The translations under genes and the position numbers were made by a program. Under the pieces are notes generated by a model. That model did no database searches, had not been told where the DNA came from, and was given only the letters and a program-made list of their open reading frames with translations. Positions 26,662-35,201 of a DNA stretch of 39,951 bases are shown here, in pieces. The stretch covers positions 1 through 39,951 of the forward strand of contig JALORF010000011.1 of the NCBI GenBank assembly GCA_025459195.1. The letters run 5' to 3'. The stretch is from Beijerinckiaceae bacterium (GTDB lineage: Bacteria; Pseudomonadota; Alphaproteobacteria; Rhizobiales; Beijerinckiaceae). The stretch's first letter is position 1. Each line of letters begins with the position of its first letter.

Positions 26662-29600
26662 TCAGCCTGAACGTCCCGGCGCGGCGGCAGGCGGCGTGGC
26701 CGGCGCGCTGTCGGCTTGCCGGGGCGCGCCCGCGGCGGGCGCGGCCTCCGGCGTGGCGGCTTCCCCTGCCGGCGGCTTGGTCTCCCCTGCCGGAGCCTTC
26801 TTGCGCAGGCTGGAAGACAGATCCGGATAGCGCTTGCGGTAGTCGGCCATGAATTCCATCAGCGTATCGGCATTGGCGACGGCGCGGGCCAGTTCGCGCA
26901 GATCGCCGCTGCGCGTGCGGTTGGCACCGGTGATGAAGGCGAAGGTCCGGGCATCGGGCGTGCGCGACATCGGCGCGGCATACTTGGTGCGCAGCCGGTC
27001 GAGCGACAGCGCCTCGTTGCCCATGACGTAAGCGAGAGCTGCCCTCATGACGTCCGAGCGCTGCCGGTCTTCCAGCGGCCCGGGCTGCCGCCAGGCATCA
27101 CCGAGCATGCGCTCGTGTGCTTCACCCGTCTCGCGCCAGCGGCGGGCGGTCCACAGGATGTCGGCCCGCAACCGGTCCACTTCCGGCCCGCGTTCGCCCG
27201 CAAGCACTTCCAGCGCCAGGTCGGTGCGCGACAGGTCGGACAGCGCCTTGGCTTCCAGCAACTGCCGGGCGCGCTTGACATCGCGCGGCAACTCCGCGAG
27301 CCGGCTGGAGGACAGGGCCCTCAGCGCGTCGGCCGGCTTGTTGTTCATCAGCCTGATCATCGCCAGCCGCGCCGCCACAGTGGCCCGCGCAGCGCCATTG
27401 AGGCGGCTGTCGATCTGGTGCTGCAACAGTTCGGCCGCCTGTTCGAGCAGGTCGACCTCGACCAGACGGTCAGACAACCGCCGGATGATCTCGTCGCCAC
27501 GCCGGCCGATCGGCATGAATTCCTTGAAATCGTAGAACAGCGCCAACGCATCGACGCGGGGCAGGTTGTCGGCCTTGCCAGTGGTGAACAATTCCTCGAA
27601 CTGCCGCGCCGTCTCGTCATGCAGCTTGCGGGTGATCGGATGGTCAGGGAAGGAGGCATTGGCACTGCGGGCCAGCGCAAACGCATCGCGCCAGCGCTGC
27701 TGGCTGGCATAGATCGCGCCAAGCTCGCCCATGGCCTCGATTTCCACGTCGTCACCGCGCCAGGTCAGCGCCACCGTTTCAAGCCGCGCCTGCGCCTCTT
27801 CGGGCGTGATCGACGGATCGCGCTCACGGTCGGCCAGTTGCACACCCTTGAGTTGCGCGCGCGCTGCAATCGGCCTGTGTTCGGAGTCGAACAGCGCCTT
27901 GAAGCCTGCCAGGGCCGCTTCCGGCCTGCCGCTGATGTCATCAAGCTGCGCCCGGAGCAGTTCCACCTCGTCGCGCGGCAGCCAGGTCGGCGCAAACCGG
28001 CCAAGGGCCGTGACCTCGCGCTCCGCCACCACAGGGTCGCGCATCGCAATGGCCGTGCGGGCCATGTCGAGCCTGACCAGAGCCTGAAGATTGTCCGGAT
28101 AGGCGTCAACCACCTCCTGCGAGCGGCGGAAGCCGGCCAGCGCCGCGGGGAAGCGCCCCTGCTCTGAATCAACCACGGCCTTCAGCAGCACCGCTTCGGC
28201 ATCATCCTTCAGCGATGGCAGCGCCAGCGTCTTTTCGGCATCGCCGAAGCGTCCCATCATCACCTGCGCCATTGCCCGCATGAGGTGCGGACGGCGGTCA
28301 TTGCGCATGTTCGGATCGTCAGCCAGGAGGGCCGAGATCGGGCCAAGGCTCTCGGCATGCAGGCCATTGGCAAGCTGGAACGCCACCAGCCTCAGGCGCG
28401 CAGCACTGCGCTCCGAGCGCGGGGCATCGGCGGCCTTGCGTGTCAAATCCTGGAGCCGGTCATAGACCCGGCCCTGGCGCATTTCATTCCAGGCCGCGCG
28501 CTCGGCAACCAGATCCACCTTGCCGGCCGCATCGGGCAGCAGCGGTGTGTCCGGCCCGATCGAGACCACAAGCCCGCTGGCCCGCGAGATCGTCACTTCG
28601 CCGACCCCGACGCGCACGATGACGTCATCGGCAAACGGCGTGACGACCGCGCCCTGCACGGTCTGTTCAAGCTGGAACTCGACGAAGCGTTGCGGCTTGG
28701 GCTTGGCGGCCCCTGGCGCATAGGCCGTCGCGACAGCCAGCGTCTGGCCGCTGTCGGTGACGATCCAGTGCACGCCCGAGACCTGCGCCAGCGGCAGCGT
28801 CACGATCGACTGGCCGCGCTCGTCGACGCCGCGCCGCGCGATCAGCGGCTCGGCCGCCTGCACACCCTTCTCGCCGGTTGTCAGCGACCAGCGCAATCCA
28901 TCCGCCGCCAGCCGCACCAGCCCGCTCTGCTTGAACTGGAGCCGCACGACCGTGGCCTTGCCCTCGCGGGTCACGGTCGCGGCGTCCAGGTAGGGCCCGG
29001 CTACCGACATCAGATCACGCGGATCGAGCAGGTCGATCGTGTCGAACACCAGCACCGTCTCGCCACGGTCGTCGAAGCCGGCCGCTGCCGCACGGCGCGG
29101 AAAAACGAAGTCGAGGCGGATGCCGTCTTCCTGCTCGCTGACCTCGAAGGCCACGGCACGCGGGGCGGCCGGGTCCTGCGCCGGCTGGGCCGTGCGGACC
29201 GGAGCCGGCTGCGGACGCGCGACCTGGGCAGGTTGGGCGGCACGGACCGGAGGCGCGGCAGGCGGCGCAGCCTCCCTGGGCGGCTCGACGGCCGGCAAGG
29301 GCGCTGCGGCACGGGCAGCTTCCGGCGCGGCTGGCGCGGGCGGAGCCTGAGCTGGCGCCGGCTGAAGCGGGGTCGGCGCAGCCAGCGCAGCGTTTGCTTG
29401 CGCCGGTGGCTGGGCGGCCAAGGGCAAGGATACTTCGCCGATCGGTCTGGTGCGGTTCTTGTCGGTGACGTCGATCACCAGCCCGTCATCTTCGCGAAAG
29501 TGCTTCACATCGAACCGGTCGGCAACCTGGAGCCGGAGACGGAGCGCCCCGTCGACGGCTTCGACCGTTTCGAGCTTGAGGCCTTCCGGCAAGGCAGCGC

Positions 29601-30291
29601 GCAGCCGGGCCGGATCGATGGTGAAGGCTCCCCGGAAAGCGACATCGAGCTTGTCGCCCTCGCGGCGATGGTCGACCATCGTATCGGCCGGCACATCGAA
29701 CACCAGCCGCGACAGCGACGGCAGCCGCGCCAGCCGGACAGGAACATCGCGCGGGGCCGTCTGCTCGCGGATCCGGCCCAGGTCGCGCGCCGTCGCTTCG
29801 GCACGCCGGAGGCGCTCGCTGAGTTCCTCCACGACCTCGCGCGGCAGGCCGGGCAGCATGCCCTGCCAGCCCTCCGGAATGAGATCGATGAACACCCTCT
29901 CGCCGGCTTCCAGAAGGTTGGGCGTGAAATTGCGGGTCAGGGCAAAGCGCATCCCCTTCCCATCCGGATCAACCCGCGCCACCGACACATAGCCGGGCAG
30001 TTCGCGGACGATGCGGTCGGCGGCGATCTCGACAGGCTCGCTGAAGCCGACGATCAGCACCCCGTTCGAGATGCGGGCCGTGACCTTCTGGGCAGTGGGA
30101 AGGGTGAACAGCAGGCGACCGAAATTGGACTGCTCGCTGCCCCTGAGCACGGCGGGAGCACCTTGCGCGCTCGCTTGCCCCAACGGGACAGCCGCAACCA
30201 GCGCGGCCATGCCGACGCTGAACAGGAAGGTGCGAACTGACCGCAACGCCGACAAGAGCTTACTCACGCAACCGGGACATCGCGGGAACAA
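26662..30291 (-). CDS. Large secreted beta-module and TPR protein, flagellar-cluster associated
   Basis: I do not recognise a named family for this protein of about 1,209 residues. It has a Sec signal peptide (basic SKLLSALRSVRTF, hydrophobic LFSVGMAALVAAVPL, cleaved near ASA-Q at about 43). Beta-rich, AMIN-like segments follow near 55-90, 192-258, 390-455 and 534-572, interrupted by a Pro/Ala-rich linker (about 290-380). From about 600 to 1150 it is helical with TPR-like repeats (for example AALAGFRRSQEVVDAYPDNLQAL). It ends in a Pro/Ala tail. I take TTG at 30291, with GGGAGG five bases upstream; the frame extends to GTG at 30315, but that lies only 14 bases from a CtrA-type box and would probably precede the transcript start. 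The role is probably periplasmic and flagellum-linked (inference). Confidence 0.8.
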   Translation of the reverse strand: MFPRCPGCVSKLLSALRSVRTFLFSVGMAALVAAVPLGQASAQGAPAVLRGSEQSNFGRLLFTLPTAQKVTARISNGVLIVGFSEPVEIAADRIVRELPGYVSVARVDPDGKGMRFALTRNFTPNLLEAGERVFIDLIPEGWQGMLPGLPREVVEELSERLRRAEATARDLGRIREQTAPRDVPVRLARLPSLSRLVFDVPADTMVDHRREGDKLDVAFRGAFTIDPARLRAALPEGLKLETVEAVDGALRLRLQVADRFDVKHFREDDGLVIDVTDKNRTRPIGEVSLPLAAQPPAQANAALAAPTPLQPAPAQAPPAPAAPEAARAAAPLPAVEPPREAAPPAAPPVRAAQPAQVARPQPAPVRTAQPAQDPAAPRAVAFEVSEQEDGIRLDFVFPRRAAAAGFDDRGETVLVFDTIDLLDPRDLMSVAGPYLDAATVTREGKATVVRLQFKQSGLVRLAADGLRWSLTTGEKGVQAAEPLIARRGVDERGQSIVTLPLAQVSGVHWIVTDSGQTLAVATAYAPGAAKPKPQRFVEFQLEQTVQGAVVTPFADDVIVRVGVGEVTISRASGLVVSIGPDTPLLPDAAGKVDLVAERAAWNEMRQGRVYDRLQDLTRKAADAPRSERSAARLRLVAFQLANGLHAESLGPISALLADDPNMRNDRRPHLMRAMAQVMMGRFGDAEKTLALPSLKDDAEAVLLKAVVDSEQGRFPAALAGFRRSQEVVDAYPDNLQALVRLDMARTAIAMRDPVVAEREVTALGRFAPTWLPRDEVELLRAQLDDISGRPEAALAGFKALFDSEHRPIAARAQLKGVQLADRERDPSITPEEAQARLETVALTWRGDDVEIEAMGELGAIYASQQRWRDAFALARSANASFPDHPITRKLHDETARQFEELFTTGKADNLPRVDALALFYDFKEFMPIGRRGDEIIRRLSDRLVEVDLLEQAAELLQHQIDSRLNGAARATVAARLAMIRLMNNKPADALRALSSSRLAELPRDVKRARQLLEAKALSDLSRTDLALEVLAGERGPEVDRLRADILWTARRWRETGEAHERMLGDAWRQPGPLEDRQRSDVMRAALAYVMGNEALSLDRLRTKYAAPMSRTPDARTFAFITGANRTRSGDLRELARAVANADTLMEFMADYRKRYPDLSSSLRKKAPAGETKPPAGEAATPEAAPAAGAPRQADSAPATPPAAAPGRSG

Positions 30292-30328
30292 TGACACCTC
30301 CCGCCATGCCGACACTGCGCGAACAAGG

Positions 30329-30343
30329 TTAGCGTGCGGTTAA
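30329..30343 (-). promoter_or_regulatory. CtrA-type box upstream of the large periplasmic protein gene
   Basis: On the minus strand TTAA-CCGCACG-CTAA, followed by CC, matches the CtrA consensus with one change, the same change as in the fliO box. It sits 38 bases from the TTG start, consistent with a box overlapping the -35 region and a short leader. The 30292-30603 gap otherwise holds only this box and the dksA promoter. Confidence 0.6.
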
Positions 30344-30473
30344 GGCTGGCGACCGGGCCCGCGCCGGGACGAGGCCGGGCCAAAAACGGCGCAAGCGGCG
30401 GCACGGGCTGGGTGGTTCGATTTCAACGTTTTCATTTCGGCGTGAATGCGGCCTTCACGCGGGCATTGCGTCG

Positions 30474-30502
30474 TTGTCTCGGCTGGCAAGTGCCGCTATA
30501 GA
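30474..30502 (+). promoter_or_regulatory. Candidate sigma70-type promoter of dksA
   Basis: TTGTCT (30474-30479), a 17-base spacer and TATAGA (30497-30502) give a well-spaced housekeeping promoter. The expected transcript start near 30509 leaves a leader of about 95 bases before dksA. Confidence 0.55.
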
Positions 30503-30603
30503 CCCGCATCGAAGCGGCTGATCGAACGAGTCGGGGGACTTGTGGAGGGGTCGGGCGGCCGGGTCATTCGTCTGCGTCACTCATCCAGGTTCAGGGACAT
30601 GCC

Positions 30604-31026
30604 ATGGCGAAAGAGATCATCATCAGCTCGGATTACAAGCCGACTGACGAAGAGCCCTTCATGAGCGAGCGTCAGCGGGTCTATTTCCGCCAGAAGCTGG
30701 TGCGCTGGAAGGAAGACATCCTGAAGGAGGCCAAGGACACGATCCTCGCCCTCCAGGCCGAGAACGAAAACCACCCTGATCTGGCCGACCGGGCCTCCTC
30801 CGAGACAGACCGCGCCATTGAGCTTCGCGCCCGCGACCGCCAGCGCAAGCTGATCTCCAAGATCGACTCGGCCATCGCCCGCATCGATGACGGTTCCTAC
30901 GGCTATTGCGAGGAAACCGGCGAGCCGATCTCGCTGAAGCGGCTCGAAGCCCGGCCGATCGCCACGCTCTCGCTCGAAGCGCAGGAACGCCACGAGCGCA
31001 ACGAGCGCGTCTTCCGCGACGACTAG
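30604..31026 (+). CDS. dksA: RNA polymerase-binding transcription factor DksA
   Basis: This 140-residue protein binds the RNA polymerase secondary channel and, with ppGpp, regulates rRNA and biosynthetic promoters. The coiled-coil tip residues are kept (DLADRA: Asp59, Asp62, Ala64). The C-terminal globular motif YGYCEETGEPISLKRLEARPIATLSLEAQE matches DksA, but the zinc finger is degenerate: Cys102 remains while Thr105, Ser123 and Ala126 replace the other three cysteines. One-cysteine DksA proteins are known in alphaproteobacteria and can be functional. AGGGA precedes the ATG. Confidence 0.94.
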   Translation: MAKEIIISSDYKPTDEEPFMSERQRVYFRQKLVRWKEDILKEAKDTILALQAENENHPDLADRASSETDRAIELRARDRQRKLISKIDSAIARIDDGSYGYCEETGEPISLKRLEARPIATLSLEAQERHERNERVFRDD

Positions 31027-31108
31027 GATCAGGCCTTCCCGGAAAACGGGTGTCCCGGCCCTGCCCTTCCATGGTGGAGATGGAGCAGTTCAACCGGGAC
31101 AACGCGCC

Positions 31109-32335
31109 ATGCTTCCAGCCACCTTTCACCGCCTCACCGCCGTTGCCGCAGGTTTTCGCGGAGCCGACCAACTGATGGTGGCCGGCACGCCGCTGGTTGT
31201 CGCCGCCCTGTTCGGCGGCGGGCCGGACGTTGTCGGGCTGATCGTGGCCGTGCAGGGTTCAGCCTGGCTTGTGATGTCGCTGCCGGCCGGGGTGGCCGTT
31301 GACCGCATCGCGCCGCTCGATGCGCTCAAGGCCGGCATGGTCATGGCTGTGACCGGCGTGGCGCTTGCCATGGCCGGGCTGGCCGGCGGGAGCCTGGCCT
31401 TGTTCGCCGCCGGTGCCTTTCTCAGCGCCTCTGCCGCGGTCGTCGGCTTCCTCGCCGAGAGTGCCAGCGTGCAGGCCCTTGTCCCCGCCGGCCAGTTGCC
31501 GCGCGCCAATGCGCGGCTGCAACTGGTCCAGTCCAGCGCGGCCCTGATCGGCCCTGCCGTGATGGGCCTTGCGGTGCTGCAGGGCTGGACCATGCAGGCC
31601 TACCTGCTGGCCGCGCTGATCGCGGCTGTCGGCCTCGTTTTCGCCCTCGGCTTCGGCAAGCAGCCGGCCCGCGCGCCGCGCGCCCGCCAGCCCCTGGCCG
31701 AAATAGCCGAGGGGTTCGGCTTCGTGCGCCGCCAGCCGCTTCTGGTCGGCATCGTGGCCTGCGCGCTGTTCTGGAACATGGCCTTCTTTGCGCTGGTGGC
31801 CGTGTTCGTGCCCTTCGCGCTGGGGCCGCTCGGGCTCAACGCGGCTGAGGCGGGCATTGCCCAATCGGCCATCGGCATCGGCTCGCTCGCCGCAGCATTC
31901 CTGGCAACGGTGGCGATGGCGCGGCTCTCGCCCCGGCTGATCCTCGTGTTCGGGCCAGCCTCCTCGATGCTGGCTTCCGTGATCCTGGCGCTGTCTCCCG
32001 AACTGGCCGGCACAACCCTTCGTCTGGTCGGGCCCGTGGCCGTGTTCCTGCTGCTTGGCTTCGGCCCGATCCTGTGGTTCGTGTGCCAGAACAGCATCCG
32101 CCAGCTTGTCACGCCGCCGGTCCTGTTGGGCCGCGTCGGATCGGTCATCCAGGTCGCGATCTATGGGGTGCGCTCCGTGGGCGCACTGCTTGGCGGCCTC
32201 GTCGCGTCCCGTTTCGGGTTCAGCGCGGCCATGGGGCTGATCGTCGGCCTTTTTGCCGCCTCGCTGCTGGCGGTGCTGGTCTCCGCGCTTGCCCGCTTGC
32301 AAACCCTGCCGCCACCGGTCGTCTCGCAAGCCTGA
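31109..32335 (+). CDS. Major facilitator superfamily transporter
   Basis: This 408-residue protein has about twelve transmembrane helices in two halves. The loop between helices 2 and 3 reads LPAGVAVDRIAPLDALKAG, a form of the MFS motif A. The sequence resembles the EntS/MFS_3 exporter group (for example FVRRQPLLVGIVACALFWNMAFFALVAVFVPF), so drug or siderophore efflux is plausible but the substrate is not readable. It lies 82 bases after dksA and may be read through from it. A strong hairpin follows the stop. Confidence 0.87.
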   Translation: MLPATFHRLTAVAAGFRGADQLMVAGTPLVVAALFGGGPDVVGLIVAVQGSAWLVMSLPAGVAVDRIAPLDALKAGMVMAVTGVALAMAGLAGGSLALFAAGAFLSASAAVVGFLAESASVQALVPAGQLPRANARLQLVQSSAALIGPAVMGLAVLQGWTMQAYLLAALIAAVGLVFALGFGKQPARAPRARQPLAEIAEGFGFVRRQPLLVGIVACALFWNMAFFALVAVFVPFALGPLGLNAAEAGIAQSAIGIGSLAAAFLATVAMARLSPRLILVFGPASSMLASVILALSPELAGTTLRLVGPVAVFLLLGFGPILWFVCQNSIRQLVTPPVLLGRVGSVIQVAIYGVRSVGALLGGLVASRFGFSAAMGLIVGLFAASLLAVLVSALARLQTLPPPVVSQA

Positions 32336-32339
32336 TGCG

Positions 32340-32372
32340 CGAGAGCCCCGCGTGGGAGGCGCGGGGCTCTCG
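32340..32372 (+). terminator. Perfect 13-bp hairpin after the MFS gene
   Basis: CGAGAGCCCCGCG and CGCGGGGCTCTCG flank a seven-base loop, starting five bases after the MFS stop. There is only TCAAT rather than a T-tract downstream. It lies between convergent MFS and flgH genes, so it could end transcription in both directions or protect 3' ends. Confidence 0.7.
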
Positions 32373-32561
32373 TCAATCAGGCGGCAGCACGGTGGGGAGC
32401 GCTGCTGCGCGCCGTGGTGACAGGCCGGCATGGGGAGCCGCCGGTCACCGGGGCAGGAAGGCGGAACCCTGGCTGGGGATCAGGGCACGGCCTTGGCCTG
32501 TCGCCCGCCGGCGCTCAAGGGGAGCGTCGCCGGCAGGTGAAGGAGGATCAGGAGGGCACGC

Positions 32562-33341
32562 TCAGAAGGGCAGGAGAATGTCCATCACCTGCTGGCCATA
32601 GCGAGGCTGCTGCACATCGGTGATCTGGCCGCGGCCACCATAGGCGATGCGGGCCTGGGCAATCTTGGTGGAGTCGATGGTGTTGTCGCTGTCGATGTCC
32701 TCCGGACGGACGACCCCGGCCACAATCAATTCGCGCACCTCGAAGTTGATGCGGATTTCCTGCTTGCCCTCGATCACCAGGTTGCCATTCGGCAGAAGCT
32801 GGGTCACTGCCGCCGCGACATTGGTCGACAATTGCTCCGAGCGGCGCACCGAACCGGCCCCTTGCGTCGAGGTGTTCGAATTGGTCGAGATCAACGAGTT
32901 GTTGTCGACCGATTCCGGCAGGATCTTGGGCAGGTTCTCCTCGATGCCAAGCAGGTTGGGAACGCCCATGCTGTCCTTGCCGCTGCGCGAGCGGCTGGTC
33001 TGGTTCTGCAATTCGGCCTTGTCGGTGACACGCACCTTGACCGTGACCAGATCACCGATCTGGCGGGCGCGCTGGTCCTTGAAAAAGGCGCGCGAGCCCT
33101 GCCGCCACAGCGAGTTGGGGCCGAACGAGACATGTTCTGGGGTCGGCATCGGCATGCGGACCGGCTTGTAGCCGGGCTGCGCGGTCGGGTCCTCGATGGC
33201 CGAGAGTGCCGGTGCGCGGCCGACATTGGCGAGGCGGTCGACAGCACCGCAAGCGCTCAGCACGAGCCCGATGCTGGCGATGGCAGCAAGGCTGAAGGCC
33301 CGGCTGGGGGCGCGGTTCGGGCGGGGCATGGTGGGGGTCAT
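32562..33341 (-). CDS. flgH: Flagellar L-ring lipoprotein FlgH
   Basis: This 259-residue outer-membrane L-ring protein has a lipoprotein signal with lipobox LSAC (Cys31). Its conserved FlgH parts are SLWRQGSRAFFKDQRARQIGDLVTVKV, TNVAAAVTQLLPNGNLVIEGKQEIRINFE and the C-terminal GRGQITDVQQPRYGQQVMDILLPF. The ATG at 33341 has AAGGTG eight to nine bases upstream; a GTG at 33353 would add four residues. It is the last gene of flgF-flgG-flgA-flgH. flgI is not in this window. Confidence 0.96.
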   Translation of the reverse strand: MTPTMPRPNRAPSRAFSLAAIASIGLVLSACGAVDRLANVGRAPALSAIEDPTAQPGYKPVRMPMPTPEHVSFGPNSLWRQGSRAFFKDQRARQIGDLVTVKVRVTDKAELQNQTSRSRSGKDSMGVPNLLGIEENLPKILPESVDNNSLISTNSNTSTQGAGSVRRSEQLSTNVAAAVTQLLPNGNLVIEGKQEIRINFEVRELIVAGVVRPEDIDSDNTIDSTKIAQARIAYGGRGQITDVQQPRYGQQVMDILLPF

Positions 33342-33355
33342 GGTCTGCTTCACCT

Positions 33356-34387
33356 TCAGTTGGCGCTGGCAACGCGGGCTGCGGCTGCCCCGTTGACCAC
33401 CACGCGGCCCGGAGCGCTGACGGTGCCTTGCAGCACCTTCTTGGATTGCACGTTGAGCACCGAGATCATGTCGCCCTGCGCGCCGCCTTCCTGGGCCCTG
33501 GCCCGCATGGTCAGCATCAGGCCAGGCGCTTCATAGACCACCGTGACGGTCTCGTTGCGGGCGACGATTTCCTGGCGCTGCAGGTCGGCATTGCGCACGA
33601 GTTGGCCCGCTGCCATGGCCCGCCGGGCGGACTTGCCGATCACCGCTCCGAGATCGATGGCCAGATCGGTCAGCGCGCTGTCACGGGGGCGGCGCTCGAT
33701 CATCAGGTCACCTGCCTGAAGGATGTCACCGCGGTTGATGGCGCGGATCGGCACCACGACCTCGACCGTGTCGACCATCTGGCCGGTGACGCGCACGGGC
33801 TTGAGCCGCATCACGGCGCTGCCGGGCATGGTCAGCGTGGCGCTGACCCGGCGCGTGCGCACGTCATAGACGAGATCCTGGGTCTGCAGCAGGCCGCGCA
33901 GTTCCGGCTCGACCACGAGGCTGGGCGCACCATTGTCGAGCGAGAGGCTGAAGCTGCGCGCATCGACGCCGTAGCGCTCCTCGATGCTGCGGCGCAGGGC
34001 CGCCTCGATGTCGGCCATGGTCAGGCGGCGCGCGGCGCGGGTCACGACCACCTGGGCCGTGCCGCCATCATGCACGGTCTCGACACCTTGGGCCCGCACG
34101 GCCTCGACGATGCGCACCGACTGGATCGTCCCGGTTTCGCCGAGGGAAGGAGCCCGGAAGGCTGGCTGGCCGGCCACATCCTGCGGCAGGCCGCTGACCA
34201 GATCGCCGAGCGTCAGGATATCGCGCGTAGCCATGATGTCGGCCTTGACCACTGGGGCCGAGGCTCCGAACGAAGCCCTCAGCATGGGCCGGCCCGTGCC
34301 GGTCTGGCTGGCAGCAGGCCATGCGGCGAGCACGAGCCCGGCGCAGGCGGCGGTGATCGCGAAGGGGATGCGCAAACGTGTCATCAT
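33356..34387 (-). CDS. flgA: Flagellar P-ring assembly chaperone FlgA
   Basis: This 343-residue periplasmic protein has a Sec signal (cleavage near residue 27) and a C-terminal SAF domain: VVVPIRAINRGDILQAGDLMIERRP, then LDLGAVIGKSARRAMAAGQLVRNADLQ (residues about 210-275), then TVTVVYEAPGLMLTMRARAQEGGAQGDMISVLN. FlgA helps FlgI assemble the P ring. Two adjacent ATGs (34387, 34384) follow GAGGTGAG. It starts six bases after flgG. Confidence 0.95.
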   Translation of the reverse strand: MMTRLRIPFAITAACAGLVLAAWPAASQTGTGRPMLRASFGASAPVVKADIMATRDILTLGDLVSGLPQDVAGQPAFRAPSLGETGTIQSVRIVEAVRAQGVETVHDGGTAQVVVTRAARRLTMADIEAALRRSIEERYGVDARSFSLSLDNGAPSLVVEPELRGLLQTQDLVYDVRTRRVSATLTMPGSAVMRLKPVRVTGQMVDTVEVVVPIRAINRGDILQAGDLMIERRPRDSALTDLAIDLGAVIGKSARRAMAAGQLVRNADLQRQEIVARNETVTVVYEAPGLMLTMRARAQEGGAQGDMISVLNVQSKKVLQGTVSAPGRVVVNGAAAARVASAN

Positions 34388-34393
34388 CTCACC

Positions 34394-35185
34394 TCAACCC
34401 CTGAACATCTGGCTGGTGGCCTGCATCATCTGGTCGGAGGCCGAGATGACGCGGGAGTTCATTTCGTAGGCGCGCTGGGCCGCGATCAGAGACGAAATCT
34501 CGACCACGGCGTTGACGTTGGATTCCTCGAGATAGGACTGCTGCACCGAGCCGAAGCCCTCGCCGCCGGGATTGCCGTCGATGGCCGGGCCGGAGCCGGC
34601 GGTCTCGACGAACAGGTTGTCACCGACCGACTCGAGGCCCACCCGGTTGACGAAGCGCGAAAGCTGGATCTGCCCGAGATCCTGCGGCGCGGTCTGGCCG
34701 GGGATCAGGGCCTGGACCTGACCGCTGCTGCTGATGCTGACGCTGCGGGCGTTCTGCGGCACGTTGATGCCGGGCTCGACGATGTAGCCATCCTTGGTGA
34801 CAAGCTGGCCCTGACTGTCGAGATCGAAGGAGCCGTCGCGGGTGTAGGCGGTGCGGCCATCCGGCATGCGGATGCGGAAGAAGCCGTCGCCGCGCACCGA
34901 AAGGTCGTATTCCTTGTCGGTCTGGGTCAGGTTGCCCTGCCCCATCACCCGGCCCGTCGCCACGGTCTTGACCCCGGAGCCGACGAAGGTGCCGGCGGGG
35001 ACCTGGGTGCCCTGATCCGATGTCGCCGAGCCGGCGCGCCGCAGGTGCTCGTAGAGCAGGTCCTGGAAATGCACGCGCTGGCGCTTGTAGCCATTGGTGC
35101 GGACGTTGGCGATGTTGTTGGAGATGACCTGGACGTTCAGTTCCTGGGCCATCATGCCGGTTGCGGCGGTGTAGAGAGCGCGCAT
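34394..35185 (-). CDS. flgG: Flagellar distal rod protein FlgG
   Basis: This 263-residue distal rod protein begins MRALYTAATGMMAQELNVQV and has NNIANVRTNGYKRQRVHFQDLLYE and the hook/rod mid-motif DLSVRGDGFFRIRMPDGRTAYTRDGSF. The C-terminal SNVNAVVEISSLIAAQRAYEMNSRVISASDQMM is typical. A full GAGGAGG ribosome site precedes the ATG. It lies 16 bases after flgF. Confidence 0.97.
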   Translation of the reverse strand: MRALYTAATGMMAQELNVQVISNNIANVRTNGYKRQRVHFQDLLYEHLRRAGSATSDQGTQVPAGTFVGSGVKTVATGRVMGQGNLTQTDKEYDLSVRGDGFFRIRMPDGRTAYTRDGSFDLDSQGQLVTKDGYIVEPGINVPQNARSVSISSSGQVQALIPGQTAPQDLGQIQLSRFVNRVGLESVGDNLFVETAGSGPAIDGNPGGEGFGSVQQSYLEESNVNAVVEISSLIAAQRAYEMNSRVISASDQMMQATSQMFRG

Positions 35186-35201
35186 GGGATGTCCTCCTCA
35201 A

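Noticed and set aside
28285-30240. Long open frame of 651 codons on the plus strand
   Set aside because: Antisense to the large periplasmic protein, whose signal peptide, TPR-like repeats and CtrA box make it the real gene.
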